DNA of 64,000 nucleotides from Tumebacillus permanentifrigoris (GTDB lineage Bacteria > Bacillota > Bacilli > Tumebacillales > Tumebacillaceae). The notes beneath the pieces are model-generated. The model did not search any database. It was not told where the DNA came from and was given only the letters and a program-made list of their open reading frames with translations. The DNA is taken from assembly GCF_003148565.1 (NCBI RefSeq), contig NZ_QGGL01000006.1:62001-126000 (forward strand), in the 5' to 3' direction. The position numbers and the translations under genes were made by a program. Below are positions 1-7,638 of the stretch, piece after piece; positions within the stretch are counted from its first letter, which is position 1; the number at the start of each line of letters is the position of its first letter.

Positions 1-99
1 ATCCAGCTGTCTCCAGAGGCGTTTCTGGCCCGTGCCACCGAGGTTTTTCAGACGTTGGCACCGCTGTACCAACTCGCATTTTCCACCGTTTCCGTCTAA
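1..99 (+). CDS. 3' end of an unidentified gene (partial)
   Basis: The first 99 bases are an open frame ending in TAA at 97-99, giving the last 32 residues of a protein that starts before the window. The stretch is helical-looking (LARATEVFQTLAPLYQLAF) with no motif I recognise. It counts as coding because the frame is open from base 1 and a strong terminator begins four bases after the stop. The function cannot be judged from this fragment. Confidence 0.55.
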   Translation: MQLSPEAFLARATEVFQTLAPLYQLAFSTVSV

Positions 100-102
100 G
101 CC

Positions 103-140
103 AAAGACACCGTCCACGCTTGTGGGGCGGTGTCTTTTTT
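103..140 (+). terminator. Rho-independent terminator
   Basis: AAAGACACCG (103-112) pairs with CGGTGTCTTT (128-137), followed by a run of T. It closes the partial gene that ends at 99. Confidence 0.85.
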
Positions 141-158
141 GTCGAAACAGATGTCGAA
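140..158 (+). promoter_or_regulatory. Two tandem Spo0A-box-like TGTCGAA sites
   Basis: TGTCGAA occurs at 140-146 and again at 152-158, start-to-start 12 bp, so both lie on about the same helix face. This matches the Bacillus 0A box. The pair is about 55 bp upstream of the -35 of the TPR/peptide cassette. Single TGTCGAA matches are expected by chance in this DNA; the tandem spacing is what makes the pair notable. Binding is inferred. Confidence 0.4.
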
Positions 159-213
159 TGTAAGGGGTTGATGAGAACCTTCGTCGTATTTGTTAATAGT
201 TACCTTTTTGCTC

Positions 214-242
214 TTGAAGTTCTAGTGAAGGCATCCTATAGT
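214..242 (+). promoter_or_regulatory. SigA-type promoter of the TPR/peptide cassette
   Basis: TTGAAG (214-219), a 17-bp spacer and TATAGT (237-242), with the GTG start 43 bp downstream of the -10. Both hexamers are close to consensus and the spacing is ideal. Confidence 0.6.
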
Positions 243-285
243 AATAGACACGAACCACTTTGAGAGCAGAGGAGGAGGGAACACA

Positions 286-1380
286 GTGGAGTCTACCGTA
301 CAGATCCGGACGATCGAAGAATTGCACCAAGAACTGCACAGGCTAGAGCTATTGGTGGAGAGCGACCCGGATGTAGCCCTTCAATCGATCGGTGAAGGTA
401 TCGCCGATTGGGAGATGCTGGTGCGGAAAACTTTTGACTTCCCTCTGGCATTGCGAATTGGTGAACTGTTGGAGAAGGCGAAACACTTCTGGCTTGCCCT
501 GAACTGGTACCAATGGGCGGTGGAAGCCGATGATGCCAGTCCTGATCTGACCACGATCTCGCGTGTGATGCGTTCCAAAGGCCGAATCTACATACGTCTA
601 GGCATGCACCAGGATGCACTGCGAGTCCTGCAACGGGTCGAAGAACTAGGAGTTCCGGATACAGCGGACTCGATGGATCTCCCGACACTTTGGCAAAACC
701 TCTCGATGGTGCACTCGACCTTGGGTCAATTCGATGAATCGATTCAGTACGCAGAACGCGCTCTGCACCGATTTCAGGAGAAGGGGGACACGCATCGCGT
801 GTGTATCCTCGAATTCATGATCGGTAGCGATCTCAAGTCGTTGAAGCGGTTCGAAGACTCCTGCGAATACCTCACGAGGTCACGCAAGGGCATGGAGCAA
901 CACAAGGATTACTTTCACTTGGCCCGGTCTTGGCATAACTATGCTGAGCTGATGAGGGATTGGGGACGGATGGAAGAGGCCGTAGCCGCTTGGCGGATGT
1001 CGCTGGAAATGAAAAAGCGCACCAAAGACCATGCCGGACAGGTCAACACCTTGCTCTCGATCACCAAATACTTTATCAGCCGGCAGGAGTGGCACAGTGC
1101 TCTGCGCTATGTGACTCAGGCGTTCCCACTCTGTCACCCATACAGACTTCACGACCAGGAAGTCAAGTCGTTGGACTGTTGGGCCACGATTCTTTACGAG
1201 CTCGGGAGATATTCCGAACTCGAAGTTGTGGCAACTCGTGCAACCTATTTGCTAGAGCGAGTGGCAGTCAAGCATCATGTGATCATGCTGTTACACAAAG
1301 TAACCGAGTACTTTCGGCAGATCGGCCGCAACGACTTGGCCGGAGAGTATGGCAGCAAAGCAGTCCAAAACCAAAGTTGA
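286..1380 (+). CDS. TPR-repeat protein, Rap-like regulator partnered with a small peptide
   Basis: This 364-residue protein consists almost entirely of tetratricopeptide helices. Clear repeats lie near residues 90-122 (IYIRLGMHQDALRVLQ) and 132-168 (LSMVHSTLGQFDESIQYAERAL), with further degenerate repeats to the C-terminus. The first 60 residues are helical and show no HTH, so it resembles Rap phosphatases (N-terminal helical bundle plus TPRs, about 380 aa) rather than PlcR/NprR regulators. The start is GTG at 286 behind GGAGGAGGG. The stop is 14 bp before a small exported-peptide gene, the arrangement of rap-phr pairs. By analogy it would bind the processed peptide and control a response regulator or transcription factor. 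The partner and direction of control are unknown; the Rap assignment is by architecture only. Confidence 0.75.
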   Translation: MESTVQIRTIEELHQELHRLELLVESDPDVALQSIGEGIADWEMLVRKTFDFPLALRIGELLEKAKHFWLALNWYQWAVEADDASPDLTTISRVMRSKGRIYIRLGMHQDALRVLQRVEELGVPDTADSMDLPTLWQNLSMVHSTLGQFDESIQYAERALHRFQEKGDTHRVCILEFMIGSDLKSLKRFEDSCEYLTRSRKGMEQHKDYFHLARSWHNYAELMRDWGRMEEAVAAWRMSLEMKKRTKDHAGQVNTLLSITKYFISRQEWHSALRYVTQAFPLCHPYRLHDQEVKSLDCWATILYELGRYSELEVVATRATYLLERVAVKHHVIMLLHKVTEYFRQIGRNDLAGEYGSKAVQNQS

Positions 1381-1394
1381 GGGAGGAATTTCCG

Positions 1395-1559
1395 ATGAAA
1401 CTGAAAGTTTGGATGGGGATCGCCTTGGTATGTAGTCTGTTGGTGGCTGGTAGCAGTTCCATTTTCGTGGCAGAAATGGACCCCCCGCTACCGTTTTCGC
1501 AAGCAAATCAGGTAGCAATCAATGATCAGCCAGATCCGTTTACGATCACTGTAGGCTGA
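1395..1559 (+). CDS. Small exported peptide precursor, Phr-like (54 aa)
   Basis: ATG at 1395 sits 8 bases after GGAGG. The product begins with MKLK and a hydrophobic segment (residues 5-26, ending in SSSIFVA) typical of a signal peptide. A short polar tail follows, ending in DQPDPFTITVG. Size, layout and position directly behind a TPR gene match Phr pro-peptides, whose active form is usually cut from the extreme C-terminus. The likely signal is therefore within the last 5-10 residues. A strong terminator 12 bp after the stop confines the cassette to two genes. I do not recognise the sequence of the mature peptide. Short length limits certainty, but RBS, start, signal segment and context agree. 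Confidence 0.7.
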   Translation: MKLKVWMGIALVCSLLVAGSSSIFVAEMDPPLPFSQANQVAINDQPDPFTITVG

Positions 1560-1571
1560 ATTTACGATACC

Positions 1572-1601
1572 AAGCAGAAGGTCGAGGCCTTCTGCTTTTT
1601 T
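1572..1601 (+). terminator. Terminator of the TPR/peptide cassette
   Basis: AAGCAGAAGG (1572-1581) pairs with CCTTCTGCTT (1588-1597), followed by T residues. Confidence 0.85.
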
Positions 1602-1608
1602 ACTGCCC

Positions 1609-2442
1609 TTAGAGCCGTATCGGTTCGCTGGAGAGGAGGAGTTGATCTACCGTATGTTCGCGCAGCTTTTGTTGCAAACCGGAGGAGAGGAGAATCGACA
1701 GGACGAGCGCATTTTCCTGAGCGTCTCTGTTGACGGCGCTATGCACGACTTCACGGCTGATGTTCAGCCACTGACCAGAGGAGAGCGCCTGTCGCTCCGC
1801 CCCCACAGTCACTTCGAGTTGCCCTTGCAAGAGCAGCGAAAACTCGTCACCACTGTGGGTGTGCGCCGGAACTTCCGAGCCGGGCTCCACCTCTAAGAGC
1901 ATCACTTCCGCGTGGTTGCGTTCACCGAGGAAACTCAGGTACAGACCGTGTTGCTTCATTAATTCGACAACATCTGACGTTTGTTTCTCGTGCTTGACGT
2001 CGCGTTGGAGCAGGAGCATGAAGCGGTAGAGGGCATAGAAGATCAGCCAGTCGCAGAGATAGGAACACCACAAATTCCACCAACTTTTGTGTGCCATCCA
2101 ACCTTGGATGCAAAAGGTTTTTTCCAATAGAATCACCCCGCTGGTCCACGCCAAAAAATACAGAAATCTGCTTGCAGGTCGGTGGCGTGGTACATACTGG
2201 ACAAATAGATAGGCGGTGACAGGGTAGACACCGATGTCATCCATGAAACGAACAACCGTGGCGGGGAGCATCCCATAGGTGTCTTGGTAGGTCCAGAGGG
2301 GAATACTTTGGACGAACTGGTCGCTGAGCAAGCTCATCACCATCGCCAGCAAGCTGACTGGCGCGTACATCCTCCACTTTTTCCAATCGGCAAAAAGCAA
2401 GAAGGCCAGCCACGAGATGAGAAACAAGAGCAGAAACGGCAT
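1609..2442 (-). CDS. Membrane protein (CBO0543-like) fused to a C-terminal cupin
   Basis: The first ~150 residues hold four or more hydrophobic segments and resemble the CBO0543 family of small membrane proteins found in spore formers. The remaining ~110 residues form a single cupin: VPAHTHSGDEFSLLLQGQ supplies the metal-binding His/His/Glu pattern and VVHSAV the late His. CBO0543 proteins are normally free-standing, so this is a fusion; it may sense or bind a small ligand at the cytoplasmic face. I chose ATG at 2442 because AGGGGG is 8 bases upstream; an in-frame GTG at 2451 is possible. It converges on the TPR/peptide cassette. The cupin is well supported, the function is not. Confidence 0.75.
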   Translation of the reverse strand: MPFLLLFLISWLAFLLFADWKKWRMYAPVSLLAMVMSLLSDQFVQSIPLWTYQDTYGMLPATVVRFMDDIGVYPVTAYLFVQYVPRHRPASRFLYFLAWTSGVILLEKTFCIQGWMAHKSWWNLWCSYLCDWLIFYALYRFMLLLQRDVKHEKQTSDVVELMKQHGLYLSFLGERNHAEVMLLEVEPGSEVPAHTHSGDEFSLLLQGQLEVTVGAERQALSSGQWLNISREVVHSAVNRDAQENALVLSILLSSGLQQKLREHTVDQLLLSSEPIRL

Positions 2443-2537
2443 CGATCGCACCCCCTTTCCTTGCTAGCTTTGCCCGTTTTGAGAGAGGATATTGCATCTG
2501 TTTACAGAGATACTAAAAGCAGAGGAGGTGTGTGCAA

Positions 2538-2708
2538 ATGTCAGAACAAACTCCCCAGCCACAGCCATCGGTTGCTCCCGGTTTGGAAGATGATGAACTG
2601 CATCGCGAGGCGACCGATTCGGAAAAAGCAGCGGGTGACACGACGAAGGTGACCACGATGTCAGTCGATGAAAATGACAATGGATCACAAGAATCGCCGA
2701 ACTCTTGA
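2538..2708 (+). CDS. Small acidic, disordered hypothetical protein (56 aa)
   Basis: AGGAGGTG (2523-2530) precedes ATG at 2538, and the frame stays open for 56 codons to TGA just before a terminator. The product is rich in Asp, Glu, Ser, Pro and Thr with no hydrophobic core (MSEQTPQPQP..., ...VDENDNGSQESPNS), and looks unstructured. There is no signal peptide and no recognised family. It is divergent from the cupin fusion gene. The evidence that it is real is the near-perfect ribosome site and its own terminator. Confidence 0.6.
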   Translation: MSEQTPQPQPSVAPGLEDDELHREATDSEKAAGDTTKVTTMSVDENDNGSQESPNS

Positions 2709-2733
2709 CCGCGCGGGATGCGCGGCTTTTTTT
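2709..2733 (+). terminator. Terminator after the small acidic protein
   Basis: CCGCGC (2709-2714) pairs with GCGCGG (2720-2725), then C and a run of seven T. Confidence 0.8.
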
Positions 2734-2792
2734 GTTATGTTAGAATAGAAAAACCAAACCTATCTGAAATTTATCCGGGGAGTGGGGAAGCA

Positions 2793-4226
2793 ATGAAGAT
2801 CCACTTTTTCCATACAAACGATGTACATAGTCACTTCGAAGAGTATTTGCAGTCGGCGACACAGTTGCGCCGCCATCGTGACGAGGTGACGCAACGTGGA
2901 GAGACGGTGTTTACGTTCGATATCGGCGACCATGCCGATCGCAAGCGGATGGAGACGGAGGGCACGCTCGGGCGGGCCAATGCGGCGTTGCTGCGCACGG
3001 TCGGGTATGACGCGTGGGTGTTCGGCAACAACGAAGGGTTGATTCTACCCAAGTCTTCGTGGGCAGACTTGGTTCGCGAGTCGGCAACGCCGGTGTTGAC
3101 GTCGAATCTGTTCGATGACGAGTCGCGCGAGGGCTATCCCTTTTTTGAACCTTATCTGATCTTGGAACGCGGCGGACTGCGTGTCGGCGTGTTCGGGGTC
3201 ACTGTGGCGTTTTCTGATTTTTACAACATCCACGGTGTGTTCTCAGAGCACCCGCGTGACACGTTCCACCGCCTGTTGCCAGAGATTCAGGCGCAGGGCG
3301 TCGATCTCGTCGTGCTCCTCTCGCATTTGGGGTTGCACGCGGACCGTCAGATCGCACAGGAGATCGAGGGCATCGATTTGATCCTCGGCGGGCATACGCA
3401 CCAAGTCACGCCGGAGCCAGAGTTGGTCGGGCAGACATGGATCTGCCAAGCGGGCTGTTATGGCGGTTTTTACGGACATGTCGAGCTGGAGTGGGATGTG
3501 GCGGAACAGCGCGTGCGCGGTGTGTCAGGCGGCGCGATCCCACGCGATCCGTCCGTTGTGCCAGATGCGGATCTGGAGTCGCTGTTGGCACACTGGCAGG
3601 AGCTCGCAGCCGAGGAATTGAGCGCGGTGATCGTCGAGCTGCCCGATGAACTGGGGCATCACTTGATCGGCAATTCGGCGCTGGGGCATCTGTTGGCAGA
3701 CGGCATGCGCCGCCTGACCGGGGCGGACATCGCGATGATCAATGGCGGGATGTTCAACCACGGGTTGATCGCAGGGCCGTGTACGCGACAGGACTTGCTG
3801 ACCTGTTTCCCATCACCAAGCTTGAGTTGCGTCGTGGAACTCAGCGGTGCTCAGATTCGCGACGTGTTGCAGAAGTCGTTGTTGCCCGGCTACTACGAGC
3901 GGGTCGGCAAGGGCTATGGCTTCCGTGGGCACTATCTAGGCGGACTGCAAGTCTCCGGTTTGCGAATCCGCGTGGTCGAGCTCGGGGAATTCCTGTACGA
4001 CTTGCAGATCGAGCATGCAGGTGAACCGCTCGATCTCGCGGGCGTGTATCGTGTGGCAGCGCCTGACTACTTGTACTTCTCCGCGGTATATGAGGAGTTC
4101 AAGGAAGGTCGCTCCGTCAGCTTCCACATGCCGTTCCTGCGCGAGTTGTTGGGGCAGGAGTTGCAAGGGGCAGTGGCGGCCGATGTGGCGGAACCACGCT
4201 GGATTTTTGAAGAGGTTGCGTCATGA
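2793..4226 (+). CDS. yunD: Metallophosphatase / 5'-nucleotidase, YunD-like
   Basis: This 477-residue, two-domain calcineurin-like phosphoesterase is the size of B. subtilis YunD (462 aa). The N-terminal metal-binding motifs are visible: HTNDVHSHF, FDIGDHAD, GNNEG, a SHLG segment and GGHTH. The C-terminal half is the 5'-nucleotidase C domain that shapes the nucleotide pocket (NSALGHLLADGMRR, MINGGM). With no signal peptide it should be cytosolic, hydrolysing nucleotides or UDP-sugars. ATG at 2793 was chosen over earlier in-frame codons because the HTNDVH strand begins within a few residues and a GGGGAGTGGGG ribosome site lies upstream. It overlaps the next gene by ATGA, so the two are co-translated. 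Confidence 0.85.
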   Translation: MKIHFFHTNDVHSHFEEYLQSATQLRRHRDEVTQRGETVFTFDIGDHADRKRMETEGTLGRANAALLRTVGYDAWVFGNNEGLILPKSSWADLVRESATPVLTSNLFDDESREGYPFFEPYLILERGGLRVGVFGVTVAFSDFYNIHGVFSEHPRDTFHRLLPEIQAQGVDLVVLLSHLGLHADRQIAQEIEGIDLILGGHTHQVTPEPELVGQTWICQAGCYGGFYGHVELEWDVAEQRVRGVSGGAIPRDPSVVPDADLESLLAHWQELAAEELSAVIVELPDELGHHLIGNSALGHLLADGMRRLTGADIAMINGGMFNHGLIAGPCTRQDLLTCFPSPSLSCVVELSGAQIRDVLQKSLLPGYYERVGKGYGFRGHYLGGLQVSGLRIRVVELGEFLYDLQIEHAGEPLDLAGVYRVAAPDYLYFSAVYEEFKEGRSVSFHMPFLRELLGQELQGAVAADVAEPRWIFEEVAS

Positions 4227-4909
4227 CGGATGTGAAAAAACGCCCGCCTCTGCCGCGCGTGCCGACGACGAAGATCCTCGATGCGCTCTACGAATGCTAC
4301 CCGGATGCGCATTGTGAATTGAACTTTCGCAATCCGTTCGAACTGTTGATCGCGACGATTCTCTCCGCCCAAGCGACCGACAAAAAAGTCAACCAGATCG
4401 CCGGCCCGCTGTTCGACAAATACCCAGGGCCTGCCGAATTGGGCAGCTTGAGCCACGATCAATTGGAGCAAGAGATCAAAGAGATCGGCCTGTACAAAAA
4501 CAAAGCCAAAAACATCTTGGAAACCTGCCGCCTGCTGTTGACTCGCCATGAGGGCCGCGTGCCGAGCACGATGGAGGACTTGGTGGAACTGCCTGGCGTC
4601 GGGCGCAAGACGGCCAACGTCGTGCTCTCCAACGCATTTGGCGTTCCGGCGATGGCGGTTGACACGCATGTGTTGCGCGTGAGCAACCGCATCGGTCTCG
4701 CCGTCGGCGACGACCCGGTGGTGGTCGAACAACAATTGACAAAGCGAATCCCGAAGCGGCAGTGGACGGATGCGCATCATTGGTTGATCTGGCATGGTCG
4801 CCGGGTCTGTGACGCTCGCAAACCGAAGTGTGAGCAGTGTACACTGACGCCGTATTGTAGACATTATAAAGGGCGCGGGGGCACGAGAAAAAAGACCAGC
4901 GTCGAATAG
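4223..4909 (+). CDS. nth: Endonuclease III
   Basis: DNA glycosylase/AP lyase for oxidised pyrimidines in base-excision repair. The HhH-GPD fold is shown by ELPGVGRKTANVV, with the catalytic Lys near residue 129, and AVDTHVLRVSNR, with the catalytic Asp near 147. The C-terminal [4Fe-4S] loop has the exact C-X6-C-X2-C-X5-C spacing (CDARKPKCEQCTLTPYC). Length (228 aa) is normal. It overlaps the phosphatase stop by four bases. In B. subtilis nth sits with dnaD instead, so the pairing here is different. Confidence 0.95.
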   Translation: MTDVKKRPPLPRVPTTKILDALYECYPDAHCELNFRNPFELLIATILSAQATDKKVNQIAGPLFDKYPGPAELGSLSHDQLEQEIKEIGLYKNKAKNILETCRLLLTRHEGRVPSTMEDLVELPGVGRKTANVVLSNAFGVPAMAVDTHVLRVSNRIGLAVGDDPVVVEQQLTKRIPKRQWTDAHHWLIWHGRRVCDARKPKCEQCTLTPYCRHYKGRGGTRKKTSVE

Positions 4910-4923
4910 ACGTGGTCTTTTTT
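4891..4923 (+). terminator. Terminator of the yunD-nth operon
   Basis: AAAGACCA..GCGTC pairs with GACG..TGGTCTTT across 4891-4920 and runs into T residues. The stem includes the last codons of nth. Confidence 0.8.
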
Positions 4924-4959
4924 CGTATACATAGTCGTGTGGGGTTGTCTGTGCCACGG

Positions 4960-5292
4960 TTACTTTTTCTTGACCGGCACTTCGCCGTTCTGTACCGCGT
5001 ACAGGTTCTCGTCCTCGTCCATCTCGATGCGGATCGGTACTCCGCAATACATGCATCCGTCCTCCATGCCCATCACTTTCGTCATCCGGTGACAATTCGG
5101 ACATTCGAGCGTCGGAATCTTCATAGACATCGCACCGACGCGGAAGTAGATGAACACGCTGACCATGATCAGGATCGTCCCGATGACCAGCGCGAAGGGC
5201 AAGATCGCGGCGGAAAAAACGCCTAAATACATGATCAAAAAGGCGAGAAAGATAAGAGCGAGCGCTGTGGTTCGCAGCCGGTTCAGTCTCAT
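4960..5292 (-). CDS. ygzB: UPF0295 membrane protein with zinc ribbon (YgzB-like)
   Basis: This 110-residue protein has two hydrophobic segments (about residues 10-28 and 33-51), then a ribbon-like CPNCH...CMYC motif and a charged tail. Order, length and cysteine pattern match B. subtilis YgzB/UPF0295. The biochemical role of the family is unknown. It reads towards nth and is divergent from the YpmS-like gene, 100 bp apart. AAAGGATGG precedes the ATG. Confidence 0.8.
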   Translation of the reverse strand: MRLNRLRTTALALIFLAFLIMYLGVFSAAILPFALVIGTILIMVSVFIYFRVGAMSMKIPTLECPNCHRMTKVMGMEDGCMYCGVPIRIEMDEDENLYAVQNGEVPVKKK

Positions 5293-5393
5293 CTTGAACC
5301 ATCCTTTCTATTCGCACGATTCTCTACAACATGCTACCTGATTCTCAGGAGATTGTCCAATCAGGGCGAGCTGCAAAGGAGGCGTTTGCTATC

Positions 5394-5999
5394 GTGTCCC
5401 GGTTCCGACGCATGGTGGGGCAAAATCCGTGGCGGACGGCATTTTGGGCGTTGGCAGGCTTGGTGCTGGTGGCGGTGTTGCTTGTCGGGGGACTTTGGTT
5501 CTCCGTGACGAGCCCCACCGCCCATCCAGCGGCTCCCTCCGCCCCATCGGATGCTGATCGTGGCATCCCGATCGAAGCGACGATCCCGTTGCAATCGATC
5601 AATCAATTTGTCGACCGTCAGTTGCACGACAAAGAAACGCCGTTGCAGGCGGTGGAGCTGTCCTTTGAGCAAAAGTTGTTGCGAGTCGATTCGCAGTTGA
5701 TGTTTTTCGGCCGCGCGATGGACATGCGCATCTGGATGCGCCCCGAATTGCAAGCCAACGGCGACGTGCGCTTGGTGGCGGAAGAGTCCAAGATCGGCAA
5801 CTGGTCGATCCCGCTCAAGACGCTCTTCGGCGTGCTGGAAGGCCTGCCGTGGCCGAGTTGGGTCCACATCCAACCGGAGCAGCACCTGCTGGACGTCAAA
5901 TTGTCGGAGAAGGACAACAGCGGTGGCGCTCGGTATCGCGTGAGCAGCATCGATGCACAGAAGGCTTTGATTCAACTGCAGATCTTGCTCGAACAGTAA
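5394..5999 (+). CDS. ypmS: YpmS-like membrane-anchored protein (DUF2140)
   Basis: A basic N-terminus and one transmembrane helix (WALAGLVLVAVLLVGGLWF) are followed by an extracytoplasmic domain containing IPLQSINQFVDRQL and ending in a helix. This is the layout of YpmS/DUF2140, about 190 residues. I placed the start at GTG 5394, 11 bases after AGGAGG (5377-5382). An earlier in-frame ATG at 5331 would add 21 residues with no ribosome site of its own. In Bacillus ypmS-like genes neighbour lipases; no such neighbour is seen here. Function unknown. Confidence 0.65.
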   Translation: MSRFRRMVGQNPWRTAFWALAGLVLVAVLLVGGLWFSVTSPTAHPAAPSAPSDADRGIPIEATIPLQSINQFVDRQLHDKETPLQAVELSFEQKLLRVDSQLMFFGRAMDMRIWMRPELQANGDVRLVAEESKIGNWSIPLKTLFGVLEGLPWPSWVHIQPEQHLLDVKLSEKDNSGGARYRVSSIDAQKALIQLQILLEQ

Positions 6000-6080
6000 T
6001 GCGAACAAATGTTCTTGTACTATGCGAACGTATGTGCTATTCTTGGGATACCGAAACACACATCCCAACGCACGACTACC

Positions 6081-6134
6081 AGACGTCATGTCAGTCACCA
6101 GGGGATCGGTGGCATCGGCATGGCGTCTTTTTTT
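6081..6134 (+). terminator. Terminator between ypmS and the amidase genes
   Basis: AGACGTCATG (6081-6090) pairs with CATGGCGTCT (6119-6128, one G-T pair). An inner CCA/TGG pairing and a T7 tail follow. Confidence 0.65.
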
Positions 6135-6203
6135 GATTCATTTTTATGTGGGAATATTTCAAAGTTTGTGAATTCTGTTTTGCATCGAAGGAGGACTACT
6201 ACC

Positions 6204-6764
6204 TTGATAGTACGACCACGCGTAGTACTCGACCCTGGTCACGGTGGCTGGGAGAGCGGGTGTATCGTCGGAGCCTTCGCGGAGAAGGATGTGAACCTCG
6301 CTGTCTGCCTGCAGGTACGAGAACTGTTGGAGTCAGAGGGTGTGCGCGTCTTGATGACTCGCGAGGACGACCGAATTTTATCAGCAGGGCGTCGGGTTGA
6401 ATTTGCCAACGCCCAGCATGCAGATCTGTTCGTATCTTGGCATTGTGATCACCTGCCTGACACAGAGGTGCGCGGGCTTTCGCTCTGGGTGGACAGCCGT
6501 CGGTCTGACCTGTGGCAGATGATGATGTTCGAACAGCTCGGCGAACGGATCAGTCAAGTCACCCATCAACCCTTTCTGGGCGTGTTCCAGATCCGGGATC
6601 GCATCTTACAGGCGGTCGATGCACCGTCGATTTTAATCAAGGGCGGATTCCTCAGTCATCCAGAGGAACTCTCGTCTGCTGTCACACCCCAATTTCAAAA
6701 GTTGCAGGCACAGGGCGCCGCTGAAGGCATCTTGGGAATCCTGAACGACGTACAAAATCGCTAA
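6204..6764 (+). CDS. Amidase_3-family protein lacking the catalytic Glu
   Basis: This 186-residue protein has the N-acetylmuramoyl-L-alanine amidase fold: zinc ligands from LDPGHGG, the Glu in FAEKDVNL, and SWHCD. The catalytic Glu of the late VExGF motif is replaced by Lys (ILIKGGFLSHPEE). Its neighbour at 6857 keeps Glu in the same place (VLVEGGF). The protein has probably lost hydrolase activity and may bind peptidoglycan. There is no signal peptide and no stalk domain. The start is TTG at 6204, 9 bases after AAGGAGG; a longer frame from 6009 has no ribosome site and runs through the terminator. The strong similarity to the next gene points to tandem duplication. Confidence 0.8.
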   Translation: MIVRPRVVLDPGHGGWESGCIVGAFAEKDVNLAVCLQVRELLESEGVRVLMTREDDRILSAGRRVEFANAQHADLFVSWHCDHLPDTEVRGLSLWVDSRRSDLWQMMMFEQLGERISQVTHQPFLGVFQIRDRILQAVDAPSILIKGGFLSHPEELSSAVTPQFQKLQAQGAAEGILGILNDVQNR

Positions 6765-6856
6765 TTACGTGGACATCACTGTCCCTGAATGGAATACGTA
6801 CATGCATGGTAAGAGTAGGACCCTTTTTAGTCACTAGATGAATGGAGGAATTCAGT

Positions 6857-7633
6857 ATGGCAATGTTGGTGTTAGACCCTGGGCACGGTGGGCGTGATCC
6901 CGGTGCAGTTGGGAACAAACTGCAGGAGAAGGACGTCAATCTGCGCGTCTGTTTGTTGTTGCGTGACGCGTTAGTGCGTTCAGGCGTTCGTGTGTTGATG
7001 ACGCGTGAGACGGATACGATGCGGGTGCCGGATGTGGCGGTGGGTGTGGATCTGAAGGCGCGGGCGATGCTTGCGAACACGTATGCGGCAGACTTGTTCG
7101 TCTCGTGGCATTACGACGCGGCCACCGACCTAGCAGTCAATGGGGTGGCGGTGTGGATTCACCCGTCGCAGCGGGAACAGCCCTGCTATCACAAGGCGGA
7201 ACTGCTTGCACAATCCATCGCGACAAACGCCTGTCAGAAAAACCGTGGCGTCTATTTCGGGGACTTCCAAGTGCTGCGTGACACGATGATGGATGCGGTG
7301 TTGGTCGAGGGTGGATTTATCACGTCGCCGGAAGAGGCTACTAGGCTGTCGAACGCCGACTTTTTGCGTCATCAAGCGGAGGGTGCGGCCAAGGCGTTGT
7401 GCCAAATCCTTGATGTGCCATACATCCCAGCGGTCGAGACGGATGTGGCGATGGTACCTGTGGAATCGGAGGAAGTTGTGCAGGTGACATTCAACGGGCA
7501 AGCGTTGCCGCAGCGGGGTCTCTTGATCGATGGCAAAACATACGTACCCGTGCGCGAGTTGGCAGAGGTGCTGGGGTGTGCGGTTCAGTGGGACGGCTCC
7601 ACACAAACGGTCGAACTAACAAAGGTGGGGTGA
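6857..7633 (+). CDS. N-acetylmuramoyl-L-alanine amidase with C-terminal stalk domain
   Basis: This 258-residue enzyme would cut the lactyl-amide bond between N-acetylmuramic acid and the stem peptide. Motifs LDPGHGG, LQEKDVNL and VSWHYDA supply the zinc ligands, and VLVEGGFITSPEE the catalytic Glu. After a short linker, residues ~210-258 form a copper-amine-oxidase-type stalk domain (VTFNGQALPQRG, TYVPVRELAEVLG), common in cell-wall proteins. ATG 6857 follows ATGGAGGAA. No signal peptide is visible, so release would need the holin encoded 5 bp downstream, lysis of the mother cell, or another export route. Confidence 0.9.
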   Translation: MAMLVLDPGHGGRDPGAVGNKLQEKDVNLRVCLLLRDALVRSGVRVLMTRETDTMRVPDVAVGVDLKARAMLANTYAADLFVSWHYDAATDLAVNGVAVWIHPSQREQPCYHKAELLAQSIATNACQKNRGVYFGDFQVLRDTMMDAVLVEGGFITSPEEATRLSNADFLRHQAEGAAKALCQILDVPYIPAVETDVAMVPVESEEVVQVTFNGQALPQRGLLIDGKTYVPVRELAEVLGCAVQWDGSTQTVELTKVG

Positions 7634-7638
7634 GCGGG

